This document shows, piece by piece, positions 1 to 8,846 of a DNA stretch of 35,209 bases; position 1 is the stretch's first letter; every line of letters begins with the position of its first letter. The position numbers were made by a program, and so were the translations under genes. The notes under the pieces are model-generated. The model was not told where the DNA came from. It ran no database searches and was given only the letters and a program-made list of their open reading frames with translations. Origin of the DNA: Pontiellaceae bacterium (lineage in GTDB: Bacteria; Verrucomicrobiota; Kiritimatiellia; Kiritimatiellales; Tichowtungiaceae). The stretch covers positions 1 to 35,209 of the forward strand of contig JAOZSE010000007.1 of the NCBI GenBank assembly GCA_029939835.1, given 5' to 3'.

Positions 1-118
1 GACCACAACGGACGAAAAACCAGCAGCAAAATTCCGGTAAAAAAGGGCGTCTTCATGATTGATGGCGCACAAACCAAAACCTGCTACTATTTGGTTGAAT
101 ATTAATCAGGAGATTCGA

Positions 119-373
119 ATGACCGATGCTGAAATACTCGAAGCCGTTGAACAAATAATGAAAGAGGAAATCAACCCGGCGCTGGCCACGCATGGCGGCG
201 GCGCGGAAATCCTTAAAGTGGAAGAGGGTAAAGTGTACGTCGAACTGCAGGGCGGCTGCCGCGGCTGCATGGGTGCGCGCATGACCATGAAAGACGGGAT
301 TAAGCGCCTCTTTAAGGAGCGGCTTCCGGCTGTTAAAGAAGTCATCGATGCTACCAATCACGATGCCGCGTAA
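119..373 (+). CDS. NifU C-terminal-domain-like Fe-S scaffold protein
   Basis: ORF MTDAEILEAVEQIMKEEINPAL...GGCRGCMGARMTMKDGI with the CxxC motif and NifU-like fold signature; internal ATG at 119 preferred over 59. Confidence 0.85.
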   Translation: MTDAEILEAVEQIMKEEINPALATHGGGAEILKVEEGKVYVELQGGCRGCMGARMTMKDGIKRLFKERLPAVKEVIDATNHDAA

Positions 374-395
374 AAGCGTTGCAAAATGTATTTTT

Positions 396-444
396 GTAGC
401 CGGCCTCCGCAGAGGCCGGGGCGGGGTCTGCGGACCCCGGCTAC
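396..444. repeat. 49-bp palindromic element (GTAGCCGG...CCGGCTAC with two internal hairpins)
   Basis: gtagccggcctccgcagaggccggggcggggtctgcggaccccggctac; same length and architecture as the element inside acnA at 30632-30680. Confidence 0.85.
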
Positions 445-668
445 ATAGCTGACCCGGCTTGTTGCAGTATTTCAGCGGCCACTTCAGCATCTGCTTTTCG
501 GATCATTAACCGGACGCCGATAGTTAACTGCCAGTGGGGCCGCATGCCGCCGCAGTCATCTTTTGAAACAAAGGCGTAAATACCGTTTGATTCAAGAGCC
601 GCGCGGGCCACTTCCGCGGACATTTCATCCGAATAGGTCGCAATACAGACTGGATCGTTTTCTGTCAT
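441..668 (-). CDS. DUF2007-like small protein (putative signal-transducing protein family)
   Basis: 75 aa, MTENDPVCIATYSDEMSAEVARAALESNGIYAFVSKDD...; resembles DUF2007. Its stop codon lies in the palindromic element. Confidence 0.6.
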   Translation of the reverse strand: MTENDPVCIATYSDEMSAEVARAALESNGIYAFVSKDDCGGMRPHWQLTIGVRLMIRKADAEVAAEILQQAGSAM

Positions 669-689
669 CTTTGACTTTCGACTTTAGAC
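669..689. repeat. Degenerate 7-nt-period array (ctttgac tttcgac tttagac)
   Basis: Direct reading; contains the stop codon (tta, 684-686) of the downstream minus-strand ORF. Confidence 0.6.
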
Positions 690-1634
690 CTCTCCCTCCA
701 GCTCCTCCTTGCACAGCTCATAAAAATTACAGTATTGGCAGGATGAAGTGTCCGAGGCCAGCTCCCATTCATCCTTCGGCAGCGGCTCATTGCGTTTGCG
801 GTCGAAATCCACCAGGTACTCCGTCATCTCCGCCACCGACGCTTCAATGCGCGCTTCAAGCGTCTGGAAATCTTCGGCGGTCAGCTGAAATGGTGCCACC
901 TGTCCCTCGTTGAGATATTCGACGTACAGAAAGGTCTCCTCCGGTTTGGCGCGGAACTTTTCGCGCGCCCAGATCGCATAAAGCCCCAGTTGCTCGCGGT
1001 GCGTTTCCTTGATTTTTCCCGCCTTCCAGTCGTGAATATGAAACTGTCCGCCGATACGGTAGGCGTAGTCGGGAATCACATACATTTTCACGCCGTTCCA
1101 GGTAATGTTTTCAGGATCGCCGCCCATCTCCGGGTTTTTCACCGGAAGCTCCTGCTCGCGGGTGACGGCTTCAATTCGCGGTAGTACCTTTTCAATAAAA
1201 TTGACGATGCAGTTTTTGATCTGGCCGCTCATCTGTTCGGCGACCGCTTTTTCGTCGCCCATCGTGCCGTAATAGTGTTCGCGCAGGCAGCAGAACTGCT
1301 TCGGACTGTTTTTCCATTCGCCGCGCTTCGACTGCGTCCATTTTTCACGCAGGAAGGGGCGGGCGACCGTTTCAAACGCCGTTTCGGCATCCATGGGATT
1401 GCCCGCCTGATGCTGACGCAGCACGCGCATAATTGAATTTTCAGCGGCCTGACCCATCAGCCCCCAGCGGTTATCCATCTTATTCAGCTGATAGGCTTTT
1501 TTCTGCTCCGGCGAGGCATTCTTTTCCCAGCCGCCCCACATGCCGTACTTGCTCCAGTACCGCCGACGCCGGCATTCATCAAAATCAGCCGCCGCGCTGA
1601 ACGACCATGAAAAGGTATTTTGAAGTTTTCCCAT
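684..1634 (-). CDS. PD-(D/E)XK nuclease family protein (Cas4/RecB-like, probable Fe-S cluster)
   Basis: MGKLQNTFSWSFSAAADFDECRRRRYW...VIPDYAYRIGGQFHIHDWKAGK...CQYCNFYELCKEE: D...DWK nuclease motifs plus one N-terminal and three C-terminal Cys. The 5' extension of the track ORF (to 1739) is repeat DNA. Confidence 0.7.
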   Translation of the reverse strand: MGKLQNTFSWSFSAAADFDECRRRRYWSKYGMWGGWEKNASPEQKKAYQLNKMDNRWGLMGQAAENSIMRVLRQHQAGNPMDAETAFETVARPFLREKWTQSKRGEWKNSPKQFCCLREHYYGTMGDEKAVAEQMSGQIKNCIVNFIEKVLPRIEAVTREQELPVKNPEMGGDPENITWNGVKMYVIPDYAYRIGGQFHIHDWKAGKIKETHREQLGLYAIWAREKFRAKPEETFLYVEYLNEGQVAPFQLTAEDFQTLEARIEASVAEMTEYLVDFDRKRNEPLPKDEWELASDTSSCQYCNFYELCKEELEGEV

Positions 1635-1639
1635 ACGGG

Positions 1640-1850
1640 AGAATGTAACCGTCCGCTGTCGCTTTAGCAAGCTATGGCGAGACAGGCGAATAGACGCAAA
1701 CCGTCTTCGCTCGGCGAGCTTCGCCGCATCAAGATACACGCGAATAGAAAGTAGGATAGGCTTCCAGCCTGTCCAGTTGCACGAAAAAATAATTTTTCAC
1801 CACCCGCTTCGCTGGAGGGATTACTGGGAGGGAAAGAGGGCTTCAACACG
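1640..1850. repeat. Intergenic palindromic-repeat cluster
   Basis: Includes ccgtccgctgtcgctttagcaagctatggcgagacagg, accgtcttcgctcggcgagcttcgccgcatcaagat (relative at about 15594-15633), gtaggataggcttccagcctgtcc, and accacccgcttcgctggaggg (relative at 26158). Confidence 0.6.
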
Positions 1851-1963
1851 AATTCACACGGATTGAGAGGGAGCTTTTTAACCGCGAATGGACGCTAATT
1901 CACGCCAATGGGGGGAGAGATTTTTTAGCCGCGAAAGATCGCAAAAAGTACAAAAGCTTCAGG
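1850..1963. repeat. Degenerate 10-nt-period arrays
   Basis: aaccgcgaat ggacgctaat tcacgccaat; tagccgcgaa agatcgcaaa aagtacaaaa; aacacgaatt cacacggatt. Confidence 0.6.
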
Positions 1964-2093
1964 GTGGGAAACGTAGACGCGATGTCCCCATCGCGTTTCC
2001 AGGCATCGAAAATTTAGTAACCACGGATTATTTAGCGCGGCAGAACCGTAACCAAAATTTAAACCGCTTATGAACGCTACTGAGAAAAGAGTT

Positions 2094-2180
2094 TCGACAA
2101 AATCATGGACGACAAAATAATTTCCAACAGCCGAATAAAGAAAAGCTCTTCATGATTTTGTCATCAATCATTTTGTCGAG
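2094..2180. repeat. 15-nt-period repeat units in inverted orientation (cgacaaaatcatgga... / ...catgattttgtc...attttgtcg)
   Basis: Left copies cgacaaaatcatggacgacaaaataat; right copies catgattttgtcatcaatcattttgtcg. Confidence 0.6.
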
Positions 2181-2346
2181 CTTGGAGTTGCTCAGAGGCT
2201 TCTACTATCCCACTCATTTTATTCCCATGTTTGTCAGGCAGAAGAATCCACACCCGTTGTTACGACCTGAAAATAGATTAAAAGCCGGGCGTTGTGAAGC
2301 GCTATGACGGTAGGGAAATGGAAAATCTCACATCCGGTCGAAAAAG

Positions 2347-2405
2347 GTAGGGCACCTCGAAGCTTCGGGGCGCCGCAACCGGACAGCCCGGCGGTCTGTC
2401 CCTAC
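2347..2405. repeat. GTAGGG...CCCTAC palindromic element upstream of uvrB
   Basis: gtagggcacctcgaagcttcggggcgccgcaaccggacagcccggcggtctgtccctac; related to the elements at 5671, 15513 and 19291. Confidence 0.8.
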
Positions 2406-2518
2406 CCAAGCCATTCGCGTTCTTTCGCTTGTCCGCCATAGCTTGCTAAAGCGGCGGCGGACGGTTCGGTTTTCCATTTTCTGGAACTTCTGTGTTTTTC
2501 TGCGTATTCTGCGGGGAA

Positions 2519-4555
2519 ATGAATTCACCGTTCCAGCTTGTTTCGGACTATGTGCCGACCGGCGACCAGCCGGAGGCGATTGCCGCGCTGATGCGCGGGC
2601 TGGAGGGCGGTAAACGGTTTCAGACGCTGGAAGGTGTAACGGGTTCCGGCAAGACGTTCACGGTGGCCAATGCCATCGCGCAGTGGGGCCGTCCGACGCT
2701 GGTTATCTCGCACAACAAAACACTCGCGGCTCAGCTCTACGCCGAGTTGAAGGGCTTTTTTCCCGACAACGCAGTCGAGTTTTTCATCAGCTATTACGAC
2801 TACTATCAGCCCGAAGCCTACATTCCGCAGACGGACACCTTTATCGAAAAGGACGCCTCGATCAATGAGGAGATCGAGCGCCTGCGGCTGGCGGCCACCG
2901 ACAGCCTGCTTAACCGCGAGGACGTGATCATTGTCGCTTCGGTCTCCTGCATCTACGGACTCGGCTCACCGGAGGACTACCGCGAGATGGTACTCTCTGC
3001 GCATCTTGGCGAGGCACGCAATCGCGATGAGGTGCTCGAAAAGCTGGTCGCGATTCAGTACGAGCGCAACGATTATGAAACGGCGCCCGGCACGTTCCGC
3101 GTACGCGGTGACACGGTCGATATTTTTCCGTCGTATGCCAAACACGGCATCCGCGTCGATTTTTTCGGCGATCAAATCGACGGCATCAAGCGGATCGACC
3201 CACTGACGGGCGACGTGCAGGAAAACCTTTCCTGTATCACCGTTTCACCCGCCAAACATTTTGTGATGCCGCACGAAAAGCTCGAACCCGCGATCACCCG
3301 TATCCGCGCTGAACTCAAAGAGCGTGTTAAATGGTTCGAGGAGCGCGATAAGCTGATCGAAGCGCAGCGCATCCGGATGCGCACGGAGTACGACATTGAG
3401 ATGCTTCGCGAAATCGGCTACTGCGGCGGAGTCGAAAACTATTCCCGCCACCTTGCGGCCCGCGCCGCAGGAGAGCGCCCCGCGTGTCTGATGGACTATT
3501 TTCCCGATGATTTTCTCACCGTAGTTGACGAGTCGCATGTGACGCTTCCGCAGGTGCGCGGGATGTATAACGGCGATCAGGCCCGGAAAGGCACGCTGGT
3601 TGAGCACGGCTTCCGGCTCCCCTCGGCGCTCGATAACCGTCCGCTCGCATTCAATGAGTTTCTCGATATCACCGGCCCGATATTCTTTACCACCGCTACA
3701 CCCGGTCCGTTCGAGCTTGAGCACGGCGGCAAAACGGTCGAACAGGTGATCCGGCCCACCGGCATCATCGATCCGCCCGTCGAGGTGCGCCCGCTGACCG
3801 GCCAGATCGATGACGTGATGGAGGAAATCCGCGCGCGCACCGAGCGTGGCGAGCGGACGCTGGTGACGACGCTTACCAAGCGCACCGCCGAGGATCTGAC
3901 CGACTACCTGAAAAAGACCGGCCTTCGGGTGGAGTACCTGCATTCGGAAATCGGCGCGCTAGAACGCGTTGATATTCTGCGCGGCCTGCGCAAAGCGGAG
4001 TTCGACTGTCTGATCGGCATCAACCTGCTTCGCGAAGGGCTCGACCTGCCCGAGGTGTCGCTGGTTGCCATTCTTGACGCCGACAAGGAGGGCTTCCTGC
4101 GTTCTGAAACCGCGCTGGTGCAGACGGCGGGCCGCGCCGCCCGTCACACGGACGGGAAGGTGATTATGTATGCCGATACGGTCACCGGCTCTATGCGCCG
4201 GATGATTGAGATTACCGAGCACCGCCGAAAAAAACAGCTGGCCTATAACGAAGAACACGGCATTACCCCGCAGTCCATCCGGAAAGAGATTGAGGAAAGC
4301 CTCCAACAACTCAAGCAGGGGGCGGAGGAGCTGGAAGAGCACATCGTGCGTGAAACCGGCGAAACGTACGACATCAACTTCACCATTCGCGAAATGGAGC
4401 AGGAAATGCTCGCAGCGGCCGAAAAACTGGAATTTGAACGCGCCGCACTCCTCCGCGACCAGCTCTATGATCTCAAGGCCTCCGTGGAGCTGCAAAAGCC
4501 GATGAAAACGGGAAAGGTTTCATATGTCGGGCGTAAAATGAGAAAGAGGCGTTAG
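2519..4555 (+). CDS. uvrB: Excinuclease ABC subunit B
   Basis: [21 protein letters not shown]...[10 protein letters not shown]...[12 protein letters not shown]...DESHVT...[16 protein letters not shown]; UvrB hallmark motifs along the full length. Confidence 0.98.
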   Translation: MNSPFQLVSDYVPTGDQPEAIAALMRGLEGGKRFQTLEGVTGSGKTFTVANAIAQWGRPTLVISHNKTLAAQLYAELKGFFPDNAVEFFISYYDYYQPEAYIPQTDTFIEKDASINEEIERLRLAATDSLLNREDVIIVASVSCIYGLGSPEDYREMVLSAHLGEARNRDEVLEKLVAIQYERNDYETAPGTFRVRGDTVDIFPSYAKHGIRVDFFGDQIDGIKRIDPLTGDVQENLSCITVSPAKHFVMPHEKLEPAITRIRAELKERVKWFEERDKLIEAQRIRMRTEYDIEMLREIGYCGGVENYSRHLAARAAGERPACLMDYFPDDFLTVVDESHVTLPQVRGMYNGDQARKGTLVEHGFRLPSALDNRPLAFNEFLDITGPIFFTTATPGPFELEHGGKTVEQVIRPTGIIDPPVEVRPLTGQIDDVMEEIRARTERGERTLVTTLTKRTAEDLTDYLKKTGLRVEYLHSEIGALERVDILRGLRKAEFDCLIGINLLREGLDLPEVSLVAILDADKEGFLRSETALVQTAGRAARHTDGKVIMYADTVTGSMRRMIEITEHRRKKQLAYNEEHGITPQSIRKEIEESLQQLKQGAEELEEHIVRETGETYDINFTIREMEQEMLAAAEKLEFERAALLRDQLYDLKASVELQKPMKTGKVSYVGRKMRKRR

Positions 4556-4583
4556 TGCGTAATGCGTAACGAGTAATGCGTTG
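4549..4583. repeat. Degenerate 7-nt-period array spanning the uvrB stop codon
   Basis: gcgttag tgcgtaa tgcgtaa cgagtaa tgcgttg. Confidence 0.7.
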
Positions 4584-4590
4584 GAAAGGA

Positions 4591-4735
4591 TATGGAGTGC
4601 GCAGGCTTGCCTGCGCTTTGTTTGCCGAAGCTTGCTTCGGCTTCTTATGAGAGAAATACCACTATTCACAGCGGGCAGAGGCGACACGTAGCAAGCTCCG
4701 TGAAGAAAAGCGGCGGCAAGCCACCACAGTCCATA
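4591..4735. repeat. Composite palindromic repeat (tatggagtgcgcaggcttgcctgcgctttg ... aaagcggcggcaagccaccacagtccata)
   Basis: First about 30 nt are identical to 14271-14300; the distal end is the inverted counterpart. Confidence 0.7.
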
Positions 4736-4762
4736 CTCTTTGAATTACGTTGTTTTGCGCAT

Positions 4763-4790
4763 TTGACAACTCGGCCAAAAACGCTATTCT
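4763..4790 (+). promoter_or_regulatory. Candidate sigma70-type promoter for the small basic protein
   Basis: TTGACA (4763-4768), 16-nt spacer, TATTCT (4785-4790), about 40 nt upstream of the start codon with an RBS (ggag). Confidence 0.5.
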
Positions 4791-4831
4791 CTCCCGCTCA
4801 TTCAATTACATAGATTTTCAGGAGAACAACC

Positions 4832-4987
4832 ATGACGATGCACTCCAGTTTAAAATCGGCTGCGAAAATTTCGGTTCGCCGCAATGTTCTCAAGCGTTTT
4901 GAGCGCGTGGATAAGCTCAAAGACGAGGGCAAATGGAAAGAAGGCGACCGCGGTTTCGGCCTGCCGAAAACCAAGCCGGATGAATAA
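4832..4987 (+). CDS. Small basic protein (Chlamydiae/Verrucomicrobia type)
   Basis: 51 aa, MTMHSSLKSAAKISVRRNVLKRFERVDKLKDEGKWKEGDRGFGLPKTKPDE; below the ORF-track cutoff; has RBS, upstream promoter and downstream terminator. Confidence 0.8.
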   Translation: MTMHSSLKSAAKISVRRNVLKRFERVDKLKDEGKWKEGDRGFGLPKTKPDE

Positions 4988-5010
4988 GCCTGTTTTCTTT
5001 TCCATTTTTC

Positions 5011-5039
5011 AAAGCCTCGGCACCGCCGGGGCTTTTTTT
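5011..5039 (+). terminator. Rho-independent terminator
   Basis: aaagcctcggcaccgccggggctttttttg: GC stem followed by a T tract. Confidence 0.8.
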
Positions 5040-5119
5040 GTGCGGACGGGTTTCGCCGGGTGGGGGCACCCAGCCTACAGGATAGAGTGTTTTGTAGGCC
5101 CGCTGTCCTCAGCGGGCGT

Positions 5120-5149
5120 TTTTAGTGCTGATTAGTGAGGATTAGTGGT
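5120..5149. repeat. Degenerate 10-nt-period array
   Basis: ttagtgctga ttagtgagga ttagtggttt. Confidence 0.5.
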
Positions 5150-5162
5150 TTAAAACATTATC

Positions 5163-5924
5163 ATGATTCGATTGCAGAAATATCTGGCGGAATGCGGGGT
5201 GGCCTCGCGCCGTGCCTCAGAAAAACTCATTACCGACGGGGTAGTGACCGTTGACGGCATTGTTGTTACCGAACTCGGCACCAAGGTTGACCCTGCTGTC
5301 CAGAAAGTCACTTGCGACGGCCAGCCGGTTAAGCGGGAGCAAAAAGTCTGGATCATGCTCAATAAGCCGACCGGAGTCATTTGCACCTCCGATGACCCTC
5401 AGGGTCGCGAAACGATTCTCGACATGCTTCCCGCTTCCTCCACCCGTCTCTATACCGTCGGCCGCCTTGACGTCATGAGCGAAGGCTTGCTCCTGGTTAC
5501 GAACGACGGTGATCTCGCCCATCGCCTGATGCATCCGCGCCACCACATCGAAAAAAAATATCAGGTTTGGATCGAGCGCGAACTTACTCCGGATGAAATC
5601 GACCGGATGCTCAAAGGCCTCAACTGCCGCGGTGAAAAGCTGAAAGTTTTGAGTGTTACTTCTCTTCAGGGTAGGGCTCGCTCTCCGAGCGGGCCACGGA
5701 CGGCTCGGAGAGCCGTCCCTACCGAAAGATTCGGCTATACGCTCACCCTTGGGGAAGGGCGCAACCGCCATATCCGCCGCATGATGGAAGTGCTCGATCG
5801 CAAAGTGATCCGCCTTTTACGTGTATCCGTCGGCCCGCTCCGCCTCGAAAAACTCCGCACCGGCGAACATCGCAACCTTGAGCCGTGGGAAGTGGAGAAG
5901 CTCCATAAAGCCGTCGGACATTAA
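5163..5924 (+). CDS. 23S/16S rRNA pseudouridine synthase, RsuA/RluB/E/F family
   Basis: S4 domain (MIRLQKYLAECGVASRRASEKLI), LNKPTGVICT, VGRLDVMSEGLLLVTNDGDLAHRLMHP, EGRNRHIRRMM. Confidence 0.93.
   Translation: MIRLQKYLAECGVASRRASEKLITDGVVTVDGIVVTELGTKVDPAVQKVTCDGQPVKREQKVWIMLNKPTGVICTSDDPQGRETILDMLPASSTRLYTVGRLDVMSEGLLLVTNDGDLAHRLMHPRHHIEKKYQVWIERELTPDEIDRMLKGLNCRGEKLKVLSVTSLQGRARSPSGPRTARRAVPTERFGYTLTLGEGRNRHIRRMMEVLDRKVIRLLRVSVGPLRLEKLRTGEHRNLEPWEVEKLHKAVGH
5671..5722. repeat. GTAGGG...CCCTAC palindromic element in frame within the pseudouridine synthase gene
   Basis: gtagggctcgctctccgagcgggccacggacggctcggagagccgtccctac. Confidence 0.85.
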
Positions 5925-8800
5925 AGTACCCGTAGAGTGCTTTGGAAGGGGATGCCGCTTTCTGTGATGGCTTCGGGTGAGCTGAGGACGGAAATAACCT
6001 TCTCTTTGCCGATGAGCGCTTCCGCGAACCGGTGAAAATCCTCGGCAGTTGTATTCAACACTTCATCGCGGCGTTTTTGCCGTTTTTCATCGGTCTGTCC
6101 GGTGAGCCAGCGCAGGGTGTCGGCATAGCCTTTGGCGTCGGGCAGCAGATAGGCGTCAATCGCGCCGATGGTGCCGATGATGGCGCGTGTCAGTTCGTCC
6201 TCATCAAGCTGAAGTTCTTTCAAATATTCCGAGGTGCGATCGTAAACCGCGAGCGTTTCGGTGAGGTTCGGGTCGCGGTATGAGGCGAAGGCGAGGATGC
6301 CGCAATGTGGATTGAAGGAACAGACTGCACCGTAGGCGCCGCCCAGCACCCGCACCTGCTCCCAGAGCCACGCCGTGCGCAGGTAGCGCGAGACGACCCG
6401 TGCCGACCCGTGCATTTGGTATCCGTTCTCAAAGAGGTTGCAGGCCTGTCCGACGTAGTTGACGCGCGACGGAACCGTCAGTGCCTCTGCACAGGACAGC
6501 GGCCCGGTAAACGTCCACGTTTGATGGGTTTCTTTTTCTTTGGGCAGTTCGCCGAGAAAATTTTTCAATTCGGCGAGTACTGCGGCGCGGTCGCACCCGT
6601 CGGCGGTAATGTTGATGATGAGGTTTTCGGGCGCGAGCAGGGTGGTGAGAATTCGCTCAAACCGCGCCAGTGTGGCGGGCCAGTCGGCCTCAGCGCGGTC
6701 AATGATCTCGCGGTGGAAGAAGAGGGCGTCGATACCGCTCATGGCTTCGGAAGCGCGGGCGGCTTCACTGTAATGTGCCTGCAGGCGCGAGAGGACGGCG
6801 GAATGGCCGCTCGGCACCAGAGCACTTTCCATTTCCGCTTTATGTTCAAGCAGGATTTCGCGGAAGCGCTTCACTTGGTCGAATTTCGGGGTCAGTAGAA
6901 TATCGCGGTAAATAGCGAACAGTTTGCCGGTCTGCGCACTCATGCATTTGCCGCGCAGAAAGAGGCGGCTTACGCCGGTTTCTGAGTCATCAACGGCGGA
7001 ATGGAACGGTGCAGCATAAATGCCGCCGGTTTCACGCGCGATGCGCCGGGAGAGCGAAGCAAAGTCCTCTTTGGCGGTTCCCAGTTCAAGCAGCATGGTG
7101 CCGAGCAGTGAAACCCACGGCAGATCATCAGCGGGAAGGGTGTGCAGATCGAACCCGATATCGCAGTAAACGATACCGCCAGTGAAGAGTTCATGGAAAA
7201 GAACCGTTGCACCTTCCACGGTTTCGACGTTGCGCGGTACGGTGCGAATATTTTTTTCCAGATCATCACGGCGGAGCAGGGGCAGGGTTTTGATGGCCTC
7301 AGGCGTATCCGGCGTTTTCTGCATTTCGTGCAGACGGCGACCCTCTTCCATAACGCGCTTCAGATCGTCTTCGGTCATGTCGCTACGGTCGGCTTTCAGC
7401 CGGTCGCGCTCTTCGGCGTTATCGTGCGCGGCTTTTTCGGGGTCGGGAACTAAGCGGACCGTGGCGCGGTGCGGGTTTTTGAGGAGGATGTTTTCGATGA
7501 GTTCTTCGAAGCAGCGGGGATTTTCGCCCATTTTTTCTTTGAGTTCGGCAAGCGGGTGTTCGTAAGCGGCGAGGCCGAGCGGATCCCAGCCGTAGAGCCA
7601 GGTTTCCATCATGTGCAGCATAACGGAGAGGCCCTGCGGACAGGAGCCGTGATTGTTTTCACGCAGGTCGAACTCGAAAGAGTTTAGGGCGGCTTCAATG
7701 TCGCCGGGATCAATGCCGTCTTTGGCCAGTTTTCCCAGGGTTTGGAAAATCAGACTCTCGACTTTTTCAAGGTTGTGAATTTCGACACCTTTCATGCCGA
7801 TAGACCAGGCGGGCTGCCGCAAGTGGGTTTCGAGGCCGAATCCGGCGAGGTCTTCGCCGAGACCGGATTCGATGAGTGCTTTGCGCAGGGGCGAGCCGGA
7901 GGTGCCGGCGAGGATCTGGTCGAGGACGATCATGGCGAAGTGCGGTACACCGTCGGGCAGGACCCAGTTGACCGTGATGAAGGCATGGGTCTCTTCTTCG
8001 CTGACGGCATAGGCTTCTTCCATTTCGACCGCCTTATCAAACGGTTTTTGAAGCGGAATGGCCGTGTCGCAGGCACGGTGGCTGAACCCGTCGAGGTATT
8101 CGCTGAGGATTTCGAGCCGTTTGGAAGGGTCGTCGTTGCCGTAGAAAAAGATGCGGGCATTGGAGGGGTGGTAATACATTTCATGGAATTCCCGGAACGT
8201 CTCATAGGTGAGGTTGGGGATTTCGGCGGGACTGCCACCGGCGTCGAGGCCGTAGGTGGTGTCGGGGAAGAGCGCTTGCTGGGAGCGCTCCATCAGGAGG
8301 CTGTCAGGTGAGGAGTAAGCGCCTTTCATTTCGTTGTAAACGACGCCTTTGCAGGTGAGCGGGACGTCGGGTTTTTCGAGTTCGTAGTGCCAGCCCTCCT
8401 GCCGGAAGAAATCGGGGGTGATGCGCGGGAAAAAGACCGCGTCGAGGTAGACATCTACCAGATTGTAAAAATCGGTTTCGTTCTGGCTGGCGACGGGATA
8501 GACCGTTTTGTCGGGATAGGTCATTGCGTTGAGAAACGTTTGCAACGAGCCTTTCAGGAGTTGGACAAACGGGTCTTTGAGGGGGTATTTACGCGAGCCG
8601 CAGAGCACGGTGTGTTCGAGGATGTGCGCGACGCCGGTGGAGTCGGCGGGCGGCGTGCGGAAGGTGATACCGAACACCTTGTTGTCGTCGTTGTTTTCGA
8701 CCGAGAGCACCTCTGCGCCGGTCGGTTCGTGGCGGTAGAGCTTTACCGTGCCGTTAAATTCGACGACCTTCTCTTCCCGGATGAGTGTAAAGTTGTTCAT
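5921..8800 (-). CDS. Insulinase-family (M16C, presequence-protease-like) zinc metalloprotease
   Basis: MNNFTLIREEKVVEFNGTVKLYRHEPTGAEVLSV...HILEHTVLCGSRKYPLKDPF (HxxEH). Start at 8800 preferred because the longer ORF overlaps the upstream gene. Confidence 0.92.
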   Translation of the reverse strand: MNNFTLIREEKVVEFNGTVKLYRHEPTGAEVLSVENNDDNKVFGITFRTPPADSTGVAHILEHTVLCGSRKYPLKDPFVQLLKGSLQTFLNAMTYPDKTVYPVASQNETDFYNLVDVYLDAVFFPRITPDFFRQEGWHYELEKPDVPLTCKGVVYNEMKGAYSSPDSLLMERSQQALFPDTTYGLDAGGSPAEIPNLTYETFREFHEMYYHPSNARIFFYGNDDPSKRLEILSEYLDGFSHRACDTAIPLQKPFDKAVEMEEAYAVSEEETHAFITVNWVLPDGVPHFAMIVLDQILAGTSGSPLRKALIESGLGEDLAGFGLETHLRQPAWSIGMKGVEIHNLEKVESLIFQTLGKLAKDGIDPGDIEAALNSFEFDLRENNHGSCPQGLSVMLHMMETWLYGWDPLGLAAYEHPLAELKEKMGENPRCFEELIENILLKNPHRATVRLVPDPEKAAHDNAEERDRLKADRSDMTEDDLKRVMEEGRRLHEMQKTPDTPEAIKTLPLLRRDDLEKNIRTVPRNVETVEGATVLFHELFTGGIVYCDIGFDLHTLPADDLPWVSLLGTMLLELGTAKEDFASLSRRIARETGGIYAAPFHSAVDDSETGVSRLFLRGKCMSAQTGKLFAIYRDILLTPKFDQVKRFREILLEHKAEMESALVPSGHSAVLSRLQAHYSEAARASEAMSGIDALFFHREIIDRAEADWPATLARFERILTTLLAPENLIINITADGCDRAAVLAELKNFLGELPKEKETHQTWTFTGPLSCAEALTVPSRVNYVGQACNLFENGYQMHGSARVVSRYLRTAWLWEQVRVLGGAYGAVCSFNPHCGILAFASYRDPNLTETLAVYDRTSEYLKELQLDEDELTRAIIGTIGAIDAYLLPDAKGYADTLRWLTGQTDEKRQKRRDEVLNTTAEDFHRFAEALIGKEKVISVLSSPEAITESGIPFQSTLRVL

Positions 8801-8846
8801 GGCGTAAGGCGGGAGAGAATACGCAGGCGGCGCCACTGAGGCAATG

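Noticed and set aside
1635-1739. N-terminal extension of the PD-(D/E)XK ORF
   Set aside because: RRFASIRLSRHSLLKRQRTVTFSR is translated palindromic repeat; the ATG at 1634 gives a better start.
3245-3943. 232-aa minus-strand ORF
   Set aside because: Antisense shadow of uvrB.
4592-4813. ORF of 73 aa downstream of uvrB
   Set aside because: Composed almost wholly of a palindromic repeat and the promoter of the small basic protein; no protein-like features.
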